A DNA stretch of 64,000 nucleotides from Streptomyces uncialis (GCF_001905345.1 NZ_LFBV01000010.1:410224-474223); one strand, 5' to 3'; positions 1 to 9,575 are shown, counted from the stretch's first letter. Numbers and translations are program-made. The notes: generated by a model from the sequence alone, not told the origin.

Positions 1-281
1 GGCTCTTCCCGCTGATCCCACCCCGGCTGAACCCAGGTGGGGTCCTGGTCTTCTCCCAGCCCCCCGCGATTCCGGGAGCCTACGGGCCGCAGGGAATGTA
101 CAAGGGCGGGTTCGCCGGTCCGGCCATGTTCACCTACCGGTACAGCTATACGCCCCGCAAGTGGGAGAGCCTGCTGCTCAAAGCGGGGTTCCTTGAGGCT
201 GAGGCGCGGGTGATCGAAGCCCCGACGCCCGGCCACATCGGAACCCTGATCGTCCGGGCCCGCATGGCTGAGACGTTCTGA
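1..281 (+). CDS. class I SAM-dependent methyltransferase, C-terminal fragment
   Basis: The gene enters from outside the window; reading frame 3 is open from base 3 to the TGA at 279-281. The visible residues begin with LNPGGVLVFSQPP, the post-motif strand typical of class I methyltransferases (a glycine turn followed by a hydrophobic beta strand), and end with a pair of strands (GFLEAEARVIEAP, then HIGTLIVRAR) that closes the Rossmann-like sheet in this family. An internal ATG at base 96 is not a credible start because conserved-looking sequence continues upstream of it. Substrate cannot be told from this fragment. It converges with the radical SAM gene, with a strong hairpin between them. 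Confidence 0.7.
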   Translation, partial: LFPLIPPRLNPGGVLVFSQPPAIPGAYGPQGMYKGGFAGPAMFTYRYSYTPRKWESLLLKAGFLEAEARVIEAPTPGHIGTLIVRARMAETF

Positions 282-287
282 GAACAA

Positions 288-323
288 AAGAGGCGGCAGG
301 ACATCGCTGTCCTGCCGCCTCTT
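288..323. terminator. bidirectional hairpin terminator
   Basis: A perfect 16-bp stem (AAGAGGCGGCAGGACA and its complement) closes on a TCGC tetraloop. It sits 6 bases past the methyltransferase stop and 35 bases past the radical SAM stop, so it can end both convergent transcripts. Confidence 0.9.
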
Positions 324-358
324 ACTTCGGCGGGTGTCCCGGTCAGGCCGGTGCGCCG

Positions 359-2284
359 CTACTTCACGACCGTCAGCGGCAGCAGCTTCTTGCCCGTGGG
401 GCCGATCTGGATGGACGTGTCCAACTGCGGGCACACCCCGCAGTCGAAGCACGGGGTCCAGCGGCAGTCGTCGACCTCGGTCTCGTCGAGGGCGTCCTGC
501 CAGTCCTCCCAGAGCCAGTCCTTGTCGAGGCCGGAGTCGAGGTGGTCCCAGGGCAGGACCTCCTCGTAGGTGCGCTCGCGGGTGGTGTACCAGTCGACGT
601 CGAGACCGACCGCGGGCAGTTCCTTCGCCGCGCAGGCCATCCAGCGGTCGTACGAGAAGTACTCACGCCAGCCGTCGAACCGGCCGCCGTCCTCGTAGAC
701 GGCGCGGATGACCGGGCCGAGGCGGCGGTCGCCGCGGGACAGCAGGCCCTCGACGATGCCGGGCTTGCCGTCGTGGTAGCGGAAGCCGATGGAGCGGCCG
801 TACTTCTTGTCGCCGCGGATACGGTCCCGCAGCTTGCCGAGCCGGGCGTCCGTCTCCTCGGCGGAGAGCTGGGGCGCCCACTGGAAGGGGGTGTGCGGCT
901 TGGGCACGAACCCGCCGATGGACACCGTGCAGCGGATGTCGTTGGCGCCGGAGACCTCACGGCCCTTCTGGATGACGTTCATCGCCATGTCGGCGATCTG
1001 GAGGACGTCCTCGTCGGTCTCGGTGGGCAGACCGCACATGAAGTACAGCTTCACCTGGCGCCAGCCGTTGCCGTAGGCGGTGGCGACCGTGCGGATCAGG
1101 TCCTCCTCGGAGACCATCTTGTTGATGACCTTGCGCAGCCGCTCCGAGCCGCCCTCGGGGGCGAAGGTCAGCCCGGACCTGCGGCCGTTGCGGGTCAGCT
1201 CGTTCGCCAGGTCGACGTTGAAGGCGTCCACCCGGGTCGACGGGAGGGACAGTCCGATCTTGTCCTTCTCGTACCGGTCCGCGAGGCCCTTCGCCACGTC
1301 CGCGATCTCGGTGTGGTCGGCGCTGGACAGCGACAGCAGACCGACCTCCTCGAAGCCGGTCGCCTTGAGGCCCTTCTCGACCATCTCACCGATACCGGTG
1401 ATGCTGCGCTCACGGACCGGACGGGTGATCATGCCCGCCTGGCAGAAGCGGCAGCCCCGGGTGCAGCCGCGGAAGATCTCCACGGACATCCGCTCGTGGA
1501 CGGTCTCCGCGAGGGGGACGAGGGGCTGCTTGGGGTAGGGCCACTCGTCGAGGTCCATGACGGTGTGCTTGGACACCCGCCACGGCACGCCCGAGCGGTT
1601 GGGCACGACCCGGCCGATCCGGCCGTCCGGCAGGTACTCGACGTCGTAGAACCGGGGGACGTACACCCCGCCGGTGCGCGCGAGCCGGAACAGCACTTCC
1701 TCGCGCCCGCCGGGACGGCCCTCTGCCTTCCAGGCGCGGACGATGTCGGTGATCTCCAGGACGGCCTGCTCGCCGTCGCCGATGACCGCGCAGTCGATGA
1801 AGTCCGCGACCGGCTCCGGGTTGAACGCCGCGTGACCGCCCGCGAGGACGATCGGGTCGTCGATGTCCCGGTCCTTGGACTCCAGCGGGATACCCGCGAG
1901 GTCCAGGGCGGTGAGCATGTTGGTGTAGCCCAGCTCCGTGGAGAAGCTCAGCCCGAACACGTCGAACGCCTTGACCGGGCGGTGCCCGTCGACCGTGAAC
2001 TGGGGCACGTCGTGCTCGCGCATCAGCGCTTCGAGGTCCGGCCACACGCTGTAGGTGCGCTCGGCGAGGACGCCCTCGCGTTCGTTCAGTACCTCGTAGA
2101 GGATCATGACGCCCTGGTTGGGCAGCCCCACCTCGTAGGCGTCCGGGTACATGAGCGCCCAGCGGACATCACAGGCGTCCCACGGCTTCACCGTGGAGTT
2201 GAGTTCCCCACCGACGTACTGGATGGGCTTCTGGACGTGCGGGAGAAGCGCTTCCAGGCGTGGGAAGACCGACTCGACAGGCAT
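359..2284 (-). CDS. TIGR03960-type B12-binding-fold radical SAM protein
   Basis: A 641-residue protein starting MPVESVFPRLEALLPHV at ATG 2284, with GAGAG about 10 bases upstream. The open frame continues far upstream, but that part is a shadow of the CYTH-CHAD gene. The N-terminal third resembles the cobalamin-binding-like domain of the family (RWALMYPDAYEVGLPNQG). The radical SAM cluster motif CTRGCRFC (Cx3Cx2C) follows in RGCTRGCRFCQAG, with GGSERLRKVINK and later KPHTPFQW, all characteristic of this widespread uncharacterised actinobacterial family. It ends in a cysteine-rich tail (CRWTPCFDCGVCP), possibly binding a second metal centre. Substrate is unknown. It lies downstream of, and co-directional with, the CYTH-CHAD gene (62-bp gap). 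In many actinobacteria the neighbour is a DUF2344 protein; none is visible here. Confidence 0.88.
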   Translation of the reverse strand: MPVESVFPRLEALLPHVQKPIQYVGGELNSTVKPWDACDVRWALMYPDAYEVGLPNQGVMILYEVLNEREGVLAERTYSVWPDLEALMREHDVPQFTVDGHRPVKAFDVFGLSFSTELGYTNMLTALDLAGIPLESKDRDIDDPIVLAGGHAAFNPEPVADFIDCAVIGDGEQAVLEITDIVRAWKAEGRPGGREEVLFRLARTGGVYVPRFYDVEYLPDGRIGRVVPNRSGVPWRVSKHTVMDLDEWPYPKQPLVPLAETVHERMSVEIFRGCTRGCRFCQAGMITRPVRERSITGIGEMVEKGLKATGFEEVGLLSLSSADHTEIADVAKGLADRYEKDKIGLSLPSTRVDAFNVDLANELTRNGRRSGLTFAPEGGSERLRKVINKMVSEEDLIRTVATAYGNGWRQVKLYFMCGLPTETDEDVLQIADMAMNVIQKGREVSGANDIRCTVSIGGFVPKPHTPFQWAPQLSAEETDARLGKLRDRIRGDKKYGRSIGFRYHDGKPGIVEGLLSRGDRRLGPVIRAVYEDGGRFDGWREYFSYDRWMACAAKELPAVGLDVDWYTTRERTYEEVLPWDHLDSGLDKDWLWEDWQDALDETEVDDCRWTPCFDCGVCPQLDTSIQIGPTGKKLLPLTVVK

Positions 2285-2346
2285 CGTGGTGTCTCTCGTG
2301 AGCTGAACGGGGGACATCCCGCGAAAGAGGCGGGTGACCCTCAAGC

Positions 2347-4110
2347 CTAGCGCGTTCCGCGGATCTCCCGGGTCCGCCGCTGGGCCTCCTCCCACGCCTC
2401 GGGCAGCGCGTCCTCGTACCCGGCCGCCAGGTGCTCCTCGCGGCCGTACACCAGACCGTAGGTGAAGGAGCTCTCGCGGGCGCCCTGGGCCTGGGCGGCG
2501 ATGTCCCGCAGGGCGCCCCGGGTCATCACGCTGTCCTGGTGCTCGCCGAGCAGCCCTTGCAGGGCCTTCGCCCCGCGTACGGCGTCCTTGGCGGGCACGC
2601 CGAGGGTGTCCAGGGCGGCCTCGGCGGCGTAGCGCAGCCGCTTGGCCTTCTTGCGGGCGTCGTGCATGGCGAGGTCGCGTTCGGGGCCGCGCGGCCGGGC
2701 GAGGGCGTCCTCGACCAAGGCGGAGAGCTTGCCGAAGTCCTTGGCGGCGGCCTTGTGGATCACCTTGGCGGGGTCCCGGTGCGCGGCGGGCAGCAGCGGC
2801 GGGGCGGCGAGCAGGGCGTCGATCCGGTTCAGCAGGGTGAGGTACCGCTTGCCGTCCAGTACGGCGATCAGCCGCCGGCGGGAGCCGCCGCGCCGGGCGT
2901 GCGCCCAGGTGCGCAGCCGGGTGCGGACGGGTCCGGCGGTGAGGGTGCGGGGCAGTCCGGTGAGATGGCCGGTGAGCCGCTCGGTCAGCACCTCGGCGTC
3001 CCGGTCGACACCGAGCTCCCCGGCGAGCCACTTCAGCTCGTCGGCGATGGGGTCGGTGACGGTGCGGTCGAGGACCTTGCCGTAGGAGCGGAAGGTGCTG
3101 CGCATCCGGCGGGTGGCGACCCGCATCCGGTGCACCGAGTCGTGCTCGTCGCGGCGGACGGCGGGGTCGAGGGTGACGAGGGCGTCCCGCTGCACGGTGA
3201 GATAGGCGAGGACGGGGGCGGCGGCGGTGTGGGGCGGCACGACGGGATCAGGTCCGGCCCCGGGCGCGGAGACGGGCGCGGGCGCGGAGACGGCCCCGGG
3301 CGCGGAGACGGGCACGGCCCCGGGTGCGGCCACGGCGTCGGGCGCGGGTCCGGCTTCCGTCCCGGTCCCGGGCCCGGACACCGCTTCGGACACGGGTCCG
3401 GCTTCGGCTTCGGCTTCGGCTTCGGCTTCGGCGGACACGGCACCGGACCCCGGTACGGCCTCGGCGGCGGGCTCAGGCGCGGCTACGGGCACGGGTGCGG
3501 GTGCGGTCTCCGCGAGGGCGCGGGCCAGTTTGGAGGCGGACTTCGAACGGCGCAGTCCGCCCTTCTTCAGCTTCTTCTCGACCTTGTCGAGGAACGCGGG
3601 CTCCTGGTCGTCCGCCAGCTCGACCTCGATCTCGGTCCAGCCGGTGCTGCCGTCGCCGCCGGAGAGCCGGTCGGCGGTGACCACGTCGACGCTGAGTTCG
3701 GCGAGCAGCGCCCCGTCGGAGTCGACGAGGTGGTGGATGTCGCGCAGGGAGCGCAGCCGGACCACGGGCAGCAGCGGGGCGTCCCGGATACGGGAGCGCA
3801 CGAGTCCGACGAGGACCCGGGGCACCCCGGCGGACAGGGGGGCGCGGATCTCGTCGCGCACGCCGTCGGCGACCGGGAGCTTCAGATGCCATCCGGCGTC
3901 GTCGCCGCCGGTGCGGCGGCGCAGGGTGATCGACGCGGCGGCGAGCCGCTGGTCGGCGGTGTCGTAGTAGACGGCGTCCAGCTCGGTGACCCCGCGGTGG
4001 ACGAGGGCCGAGACACCGCCGACCGCGGTCAGATCCGGCAGCGACGTCGCGTCGGTGTCCCGGCCCCTGGCTTCGTACTTACGCTCGATCTCACGCTTTG
4101 TGTCCGCCAT
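2347..4110 (-). CDS. CYTH-CHAD domain protein (polyphosphate-related)
   Basis: A 587-residue protein. The CYTH domain (about residues 1-195) opens with REIERKYE, the ExExK signature of the triphosphate tunnel metalloenzyme fold. An Ala/Pro/Val/Glu-rich linker follows (about 200-305), with a run of AE dipeptides and APG-V repeats. The CHAD domain (about 310-587) carries the conserved basic/histidine helices HDSVHRMRVATRRMR and HDARKKAKRLRYA that bind polyphosphate in studied CHAD proteins. CYTH domains hydrolyse inorganic triphosphate or make cyclic nucleotides; which applies here cannot be told. The ATG at 4110 begins the CYTH signature at the usual distance. The long linker is compositionally unlike the rest and is probably disordered. 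Confidence 0.85.
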   Translation of the reverse strand: MADTKREIERKYEARGRDTDATSLPDLTAVGGVSALVHRGVTELDAVYYDTADQRLAAASITLRRRTGGDDAGWHLKLPVADGVRDEIRAPLSAGVPRVLVGLVRSRIRDAPLLPVVRLRSLRDIHHLVDSDGALLAELSVDVVTADRLSGGDGSTGWTEIEVELADDQEPAFLDKVEKKLKKGGLRRSKSASKLARALAETAPAPVPVAAPEPAAEAVPGSGAVSAEAEAEAEAEAGPVSEAVSGPGTGTEAGPAPDAVAAPGAVPVSAPGAVSAPAPVSAPGAGPDPVVPPHTAAAPVLAYLTVQRDALVTLDPAVRRDEHDSVHRMRVATRRMRSTFRSYGKVLDRTVTDPIADELKWLAGELGVDRDAEVLTERLTGHLTGLPRTLTAGPVRTRLRTWAHARRGGSRRRLIAVLDGKRYLTLLNRIDALLAAPPLLPAAHRDPAKVIHKAAAKDFGKLSALVEDALARPRGPERDLAMHDARKKAKRLRYAAEAALDTLGVPAKDAVRGAKALQGLLGEHQDSVMTRGALRDIAAQAQGARESSFTYGLVYGREEHLAAGYEDALPEAWEEAQRRTREIRGTR

Positions 4111-4309
4111 GCACCGAATGTAGACGGATTTATCCGTCCGGGGCAGCCCTCGCGTCGGGTGCGCGGCCGGTCGTCGTGCGGAATTGGCCGGTGGACCACC
4201 CTCGCGGAGCCCGGTGGCCGGGCTGCCGCACGCGTGAACTCCCCCTGGCGCATGCGTGGGCCTGCTGCCGCACGGGGGGCCGTCCCCGCCGCGCGCCCGC
4301 GCACGCCGT

Positions 4310-4381
4310 TACCGGCCAGGCACCCTGTACCGGCCAGGCGGCCCGTACCGGCCAGGCGGCCCGTACCGGTCAGGCGGACAG
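4310..4381. repeat. four tandem 18-bp repeats at the 3' end of rodA
   Basis: Units starting at 4310, 4328, 4346 and 4364 share TACCGGCCAGGC, with exact 18-base spacing. The last unit overlaps the rodA stop codon (4370-4372). The surrounding 259-bp gap (4111-4369) has no gene I can support. Confidence 0.9.
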
Positions 4382-5569
4382 GGGCCGTTGCACCCGGATC
4401 GACTGGAGGAGTCCGACGGCGACCCAGACCGCGAACATCGCGGACCCTCCGTAGGAGACGAACGGCAGGGGCAGGCCCGCGACGGGCATGATGCCGAGGG
4501 TCATCCCGATGTTCTCGAACGACTGGAAGGCGAACCAGGCGATGATCCCGGCGGCGACGATCGTGCCGTACAGCTCGGTGGTCTCGCGGGCGATCCGGCA
4601 GGCGCGCCACAGCAGGACGCCGAGCAGGACGAGGATCAGTCCGGCGCCGACGAAGCCCAGTTCCTCACCGGCGACGGTGAAGACGAAGTCGGTCTGCTGC
4701 TCGGGGACGAACTGGCCCGTGGTCTGGGAACCCTTGAACAGGCCCATCCCGCTGAGTCCGCCGGAGCCGATGGCGATCCGGGCCTGGTTGGTGTTGTAGC
4801 CGACGCCCGCCGGGTCGAGCTCCGGGTTGGCGAAGGCGGCGAAGCGGTTGATCTGGTACTCGTCGAGGACGTTGAGCTGCCAGACCGCGATGGCGCCGAG
4901 CGCGCCGGTGCCGAGCAGCCCGAAGACCCAGCGGTTGGAGGCGCCGGAGGCGAGCAGCACCCCGAGCACGATCATCGCCATCACCATGACCGACCCGAGG
5001 TCGGGCATCAGCAGGACGATCACTATCGGGATGACGGCGAGACCGAGGGCCTGGACGACGGTCCGGTGGCCGGGGTGGGCCCGGTCACCGGCGTCGACCC
5101 GGGCGGCGAGCAGCATCGCCATCCCCAGGATGATCGTGACCTTCACGAACTCGGAGGGCTGGAGGGTGAAGCCGCCGCCGATGACGATCCAGGCGTGGGC
5201 GCCGTTGATGGTGGCGCCGAGCGGGGTGAGCACCAGCAGGACGAGGAAGACGGAGACGCCGTAGAGGATCGGCACGGCGGTGCGCAGATTGCGGTGGCCG
5301 AGCCAGATGGTGCCGATCATCAGGACGATGCCGATACCGGTGTTGAGCAGATGGCGGAAGAGGAAGTTGTAGGGGTCGCCGCCGGTGAGCTCGGTGCGGT
5401 TGCGGGTCGCGGAGTAGACGAGGACGGCGCCGATCAGCGAGAGCGCGAGGGCCGACAGCAGTATCGGCCAGTCGAGGCGGCGCAGCAGGCCGTCCCGGGC
5501 GGTGACCCGGGACAGCCAGGAGCGTTCGGGGCCGTAGCCGGAGACGGAGAAGCCGTGGGAGCCGCTCAT
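4370..5569 (-). CDS. rodA: SEDS-family peptidoglycan glycosyltransferase RodA (Sfr)
   Basis: A 399-residue polytopic membrane protein of the FtsW/RodA/SpoVE (SEDS) family, with about ten hydrophobic segments. It polymerises lipid II and pairs with a class B PBP. Signature stretches include LQPSEFVK, LMPDLGS, the extracellular GSQTTGQFVPEQQTDFVF loop and GLPLPFVSYGGSA near the C-terminus. Its ATG overlaps the TGA of the upstream PBP2 gene by one base (TGATG), implying translational coupling and matching the known SEDS-PBP pairing. By position it corresponds to sfr of S. coelicolor (recalled), next to the mre genes used in spore wall synthesis. An 18-bp tandem repeat runs into its stop codon. 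Confidence 0.93.
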   Translation of the reverse strand: MSGSHGFSVSGYGPERSWLSRVTARDGLLRRLDWPILLSALALSLIGAVLVYSATRNRTELTGGDPYNFLFRHLLNTGIGIVLMIGTIWLGHRNLRTAVPILYGVSVFLVLLVLTPLGATINGAHAWIVIGGGFTLQPSEFVKVTIILGMAMLLAARVDAGDRAHPGHRTVVQALGLAVIPIVIVLLMPDLGSVMVMAMIVLGVLLASGASNRWVFGLLGTGALGAIAVWQLNVLDEYQINRFAAFANPELDPAGVGYNTNQARIAIGSGGLSGMGLFKGSQTTGQFVPEQQTDFVFTVAGEELGFVGAGLILVLLGVLLWRACRIARETTELYGTIVAAGIIAWFAFQSFENIGMTLGIMPVAGLPLPFVSYGGSAMFAVWVAVGLLQSIRVQRPLSA

Positions 5570-7743
5570 CAGTCGCGCCTGCCGGTCGTCGCGGGCGGTC
5601 CGGCGAGCGCCTGGGTGCTCGGGGACGGCTCGGGCTGGGGGTCGTAGGGCCTGATCCTCGGGGAGTCGATGGCGCCGTCGCGGCCGATCCTCGGCAGGCT
5701 CTTCTGCGGCTGGGGCAGCAGGGCCTTCCTGGGGTCGATCTTGCCTTCGGGGCTGACTCCGTAGAGCGCGTTGAAGACGTTGCGGACGGCGGGCGCGGAG
5801 GCGCCGGAGCCGGTGCCGCCCTGGGCGATGGTCATGACGATGGCGTACTCGTCGGTGTAGGTCGCGAACCAGGAGGTGGTCTGCTTGCCGTGGACCTCGG
5901 CGGTGCCGGTCTTGGCGTGCATCGGGATCTTGTCCTGGGGCCAGCCGCCGAAGCGCCAGGCGGCGGTGCCGCGGGTGGCGACCCCTTCGAGGGCACCGTC
6001 TATCTCGTCGCGGGTCTTGCGGGTCATGGGGAGCTTGGCGCCCGCGCGGGGCGCGATCTCGCGGACCTGCTTGCCGTCGGGGCTGATGACCGCCTTGCCG
6101 ACGCTGGGGTGGTAGAGGGTGCCGCCGTTGGAGATGGCGCCGTAGATGGCGGCCATCTGGATCGGGGTCACCAGGGTGTCGCCCTGGCCGATGCTGTAGT
6201 TGACGGAGTCACCGGCGCGCATCAGGTTGCCTTCGAGGCAGTTCTCGTAGGAGAGCTGCTGGATGAAGTCGCCGCCCTTCTTGCCCGCCTTGCACCAGGC
6301 GTCCTTGTTGGCCTTCCAGAAGTCCTTCTTCCACTGCCGGTCGGGGATTCGGCCGGTGACCTCGTTGGGGAGGTCGATGCCGGTCTCCTTGCCGAGGCCG
6401 AACTGGTGGGCGGTCTTGTAGAACCAGTCGTTGGTCTTGTTCTTGGGCTTGATGCCCCCGTCGCGCTTCCACTCCTCGTGGGAGAGGCGGTAGAAGACGG
6501 TGTCGCAGGAGACCTCCAGGGCCTGCCCGAGGTCGATCGAGCCGTATCCCTTGGACTCGAAGTTGTTGAAGACCTGGCCGCCGATGGCGTACGAGCTGGA
6601 GCACTCGTAGTTGTCGTCGAAGCCGTATCCGGCGTTGACGGCGGCGGCGACGGGGACGACCTTGAAGATGGAGCCGGGGGCGGCCTGGCCCTGGATGGCC
6701 CGGTTGAGCAGCGGGTAGTTGGAGTTCTTGCCGGTGAGGCGGGCGTAGTCCTTGCCGGAGATACCGCCGACCCAGGCGTTGGGGTCGTAGGTGGGGTTGG
6801 ACGCCATGGCGACGACCCGGCCGGTCTTGGCCTCCATCACGACGATGGCGCCGGAGTCGGCCTTGTAGTTCATGCTGGTGTTGTCGTCGTAGACCTTGCG
6901 GGCCTCTTTGAGCGCCGCTTGCAGCTCGTACTCGGCGACCCGCTGGACGCGGGCGTCGATGCTGGTGACGACGTTGGCGCCGGGTTCCGCCTTGTCGCTC
7001 TTGGCCTCGCCGATGACCCGGCCGAGGTTGTCGACCTCGTAGCGGGTGATGCCGGCCTTGCCGCGCAGTTCCTTGTCGTACTGCCGTTCCAGTCCGCTGC
7101 GGCCGACCTGGTCGGAGCGCAGGTACGGCGAGTCGCTGTCCTTGGCCTTCTCGATCTCCGCGTCGGTGACGGGGGAGAGATAGCCGAGCACCTGGGCGGT
7201 GTTGGCGTCGCCGGGCGCGGCGTAGCGGCGGACGGCGGTGGGTTCGGCGGTGATGCCGGGGAAGTCCTCGGAGCGTTCCCGGATCTGGAGCGCCTGCTTC
7301 GGGGTGGCCTCGTCGGTGATCGGGATCGGCTGGTAGGGGGAGCCGTTCCAGCAGGGCTGCTTGGTCTCGGCGTCGCAGAGGCGGACCTTGTCGGTGACCT
7401 CCTTGGGCTTCATCCCGAGGACCTCGGCGAGCCGGGTGAGGGCCGCCTTGCCGTCGTCCGGCATCTTCATCAGGTCGGTGCGGGACGCGGAGACCACGAG
7501 CCGGGTCTCGTTGTCGGCGAGGGGCACTCCGCGCGCGTCGAGGACGGAGCCGCGCACGGCGGGCTGCACGACCTGCTGGACGTGGTTGCCGGAGGCTTCC
7601 TCGGCGTACTCCTCGCCGTTGCGGATCTGGAGGTACCAGAGGCGTCCGCCGAGGGTGAGCAGCAGCGACACCACCAGTACCTGGATGACGACGAGCCGGA
7701 CCTGGACCCGGGGTGTGCGTCCGGTCTCCGGAATGTTCGTCAC
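5569..7743 (-). CDS. mrdA: class B penicillin-binding protein 2 (peptidoglycan D,D-transpeptidase)
   Basis: A 724-residue protein with an N-terminal membrane anchor (VVIQVLVVSLLLTLGGRLWYLQ), a PBP dimerisation region and a transpeptidase domain. Active-site motifs are all present: SIFK (SxxK, near residue 357), SCD (SxD-type second motif, near 412) and KTGTAE (KTG, near 611). The C-terminal tail is Pro/Ser-rich. The start is GTG at 7743; it overlaps the mreD stop by 4 bases (GTGA), and its own stop overlaps rodA. It cross-links glycan made by the RodA partner outside the membrane. Class B PBP2 types with SxD, instead of SxN, belong to the elongation (MrdA) group. Confidence 0.93.
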   Translation of the reverse strand: MTNIPETGRTPRVQVRLVVIQVLVVSLLLTLGGRLWYLQIRNGEEYAEEASGNHVQQVVQPAVRGSVLDARGVPLADNETRLVVSASRTDLMKMPDDGKAALTRLAEVLGMKPKEVTDKVRLCDAETKQPCWNGSPYQPIPITDEATPKQALQIRERSEDFPGITAEPTAVRRYAAPGDANTAQVLGYLSPVTDAEIEKAKDSDSPYLRSDQVGRSGLERQYDKELRGKAGITRYEVDNLGRVIGEAKSDKAEPGANVVTSIDARVQRVAEYELQAALKEARKVYDDNTSMNYKADSGAIVVMEAKTGRVVAMASNPTYDPNAWVGGISGKDYARLTGKNSNYPLLNRAIQGQAAPGSIFKVVPVAAAVNAGYGFDDNYECSSSYAIGGQVFNNFESKGYGSIDLGQALEVSCDTVFYRLSHEEWKRDGGIKPKNKTNDWFYKTAHQFGLGKETGIDLPNEVTGRIPDRQWKKDFWKANKDAWCKAGKKGGDFIQQLSYENCLEGNLMRAGDSVNYSIGQGDTLVTPIQMAAIYGAISNGGTLYHPSVGKAVISPDGKQVREIAPRAGAKLPMTRKTRDEIDGALEGVATRGTAAWRFGGWPQDKIPMHAKTGTAEVHGKQTTSWFATYTDEYAIVMTIAQGGTGSGASAPAVRNVFNALYGVSPEGKIDPRKALLPQPQKSLPRIGRDGAIDSPRIRPYDPQPEPSPSTQALAGPPATTGRRD

Positions 7744-8414
7744 AGTCGCTTGGCCCCCTTGACCTTGATACGTCCCGCGCGTGCCACCCGGGCCCGCGCC
7801 GCCTTCACCCGCAGTCCGCCGCGCTGGTTGCCGATCCGCAGGCCCGTGCCGGAGGACAGCCAGCCCGCCGAGACATCGCTCTTGGCGGCGGCGTTGGTCT
7901 CCGCGAGCGGGTCGTTGTCGGCACGTCTGGCGAGGGCCATGATGAACGGCACCGTGAACGGCGCGAGCAGCAGATCGTAGAGCGCGGCGGTGAACAGCAG
8001 GCTGGTGAGTCCCACATGGCGGGCGGCGGTGTCACCGACGAGGGCGCCGACGCCCGCGTACAGCAGGGTGGAGCCGATGGCGGAGCCGACGACGACGAAC
8101 ATGGGTCCGACGGCGGACATCAGCCGGCCGTTCTCCGGCTTGGCGAGTCCCGCGAGGTAGCCGATCACGCACAGGACCAGCGCGTACCGCCCAACCGCGT
8201 GGTCGGCGGGCGGGGCGAGGTCGGCGAGGAGTCCCGCGCCGAAGCCGATCAGGGCGCCGCTGACATGGCCGTAGACCAGGGCGAGGCCGAGGACGGTGAG
8301 CAGCAGCAGGTCGGGGACGGCGCCGGGCAGTTGCAGCCGGGCGAGGACGCTCACCTGGAGGACCAGGGCGACCACCACCAGGGTGGCGGAGAGCAGCATC
8401 CGGTTGAAGCGCAT
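7740..8414 (-). CDS. mreD: rod shape-determining membrane protein MreD
   Basis: A 224-residue protein with five to six hydrophobic segments in its first 165 residues (VVVALVLQVSVLARLQLPGA, then LLLLTVLGLALVYG), and the DLAPP turn common in actinobacterial MreD. The last 60 residues are basic and hydrophilic, a tail longer than in enteric MreD. It sits 10 bases downstream of mreC and overlaps PBP2 by 4 bases, as expected for the MreC-MreD scaffold that links cytoplasmic MreB to wall enzymes. Confidence 0.9.
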   Translation of the reverse strand: MRFNRMLLSATLVVVALVLQVSVLARLQLPGAVPDLLLLTVLGLALVYGHVSGALIGFGAGLLADLAPPADHAVGRYALVLCVIGYLAGLAKPENGRLMSAVGPMFVVVGSAIGSTLLYAGVGALVGDTAARHVGLTSLLFTAALYDLLLAPFTVPFIMALARRADNDPLAETNAAAKSDVSAGWLSSGTGLRIGNQRGGLRVKAARARVARAGRIKVKGAKRL

Positions 8415-8424
8415 GGTCCAGCTC

Positions 8425-9381
8425 CTACTGCTCTTGCGGCTGACCGGACTGCGCGAGCTCGCCGGGTGCCTGCGGGGACGGGGTGACGGTGACGGTCACG
8501 GTGGGCGTGGGGGTCGGCTTGGCGGCGGGCGGCAGCACGGTGTCACGCGGGTCCTCGCGCGGTGCCTCGACGACGACGCCGACGATGTCCAGCTTGGTGA
8601 AGCCGGTGTAGGGCTTCACGTAGACGGTGCGGGTGAGGTCGCCGCCGGAGGGGTCGACGCGGGTGACCACGCCGACGGGGACCCCGGGGACGAACGGCTT
8701 GTCGGCCTCCGAGCCGAAGGTGACGAGCCGGTCGCCCTTCTTGACCTTGGACTTGCCGTTGAGGAGCTGGACGCGCAGCGGGCCGTCACCGCCGCCGGAG
8801 GCGAAGCCGAGTTCGTCGGTCTTCTCCATCCGGGTGCCGACGGTGAAGTCGGGGTCGTTGGCGAGCAGGACCGTGGCGGTGGAGGGGCCGACGGTGGTGA
8901 CCCGGCCGACGAGGCCGTCGCCGTTGAGGACGGTCATGTCGCGCCGGAGGCCGTCCTTGGCGCCCGCGTCGATGGTGACGGTCCAGGAGAAGCCCTGCGC
9001 TGCTCCTATCCCGATGACCTCGGCCGCCTTGATGCCGTACTGTCCGGCGCCCGCCGTCTTCAGCATCGCGTCGAGCTGGCGGACCCGGCTGCGGTTGCGG
9101 TCGTCGCTGCCGAGCCGGGCCTTGAGCCCGGCGTTCTCCCGTTCCAGTACGGCGATCCGGTCGTGGCGTTCCCCGGAGTCGCGGACGGCGCCGATGGCGT
9201 TGCCGATGGGGTCCACCGCCGAGGAGACGCCGTTCTCCACCGGTCCGAGTACCGCTGCGGCGGCTCTGCGGGCGCCGTCGACCGGTGAGTCCTCGCCGCC
9301 CCTGATGTCGACCGTGATCAACGCGAACGCGATGACGATCAGCAGCACCAGGAGCAGTCGGCTCTCTCGTGTGTCCCTCAC
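8425..9381 (-). CDS. mreC: rod shape-determining protein MreC
   Basis: A 318-residue protein with a short cytoplasmic N-terminus, one membrane segment (LLLVLLIVIAFALITVD), a coiled-coil stretch (DRIAVLERENAGLKARLG) and the beta-rich extracellular MreC domain (VIGIGAAQGFSWTVTIDAG; DGLVGRV). It ends in a Pro/Thr/Val-rich tail. GTG at 9381 places the basic residues directly before the membrane segment, as in other MreC proteins. It is separated from mreB by an unusually long repeat-rich gap of 546 bp but is only 10 bases from mreD. Confidence 0.92.
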   Translation of the reverse strand: MRDTRESRLLLVLLIVIAFALITVDIRGGEDSPVDGARRAAAAVLGPVENGVSSAVDPIGNAIGAVRDSGERHDRIAVLERENAGLKARLGSDDRNRSRVRQLDAMLKTAGAGQYGIKAAEVIGIGAAQGFSWTVTIDAGAKDGLRRDMTVLNGDGLVGRVTTVGPSTATVLLANDPDFTVGTRMEKTDELGFASGGGDGPLRVQLLNGKSKVKKGDRLVTFGSEADKPFVPGVPVGVVTRVDPSGGDLTRTVYVKPYTGFTKLDIVGVVVEAPREDPRDTVLPPAAKPTPTPTVTVTVTPSPQAPGELAQSGQPQEQ

Positions 9382-9575
9382 GTGCGGCGGCCGTGCCTTC
9401 CTCGTCGGAATGTCTGTGGGGAATGTCTGTGGAGCTATGGAGCCATGTGGCTATGTGGCTATGTGTGTCTGCGGGCTGCGGGCTGTGGGTGTGGGCCGGG
9501 CCGGGGATCGGGGCCGGGGCTGTGGGGGATGTCGGTGGGTGTCGTTGCGCCTGCGCCTGCGTTCCGGTGCCTGTA

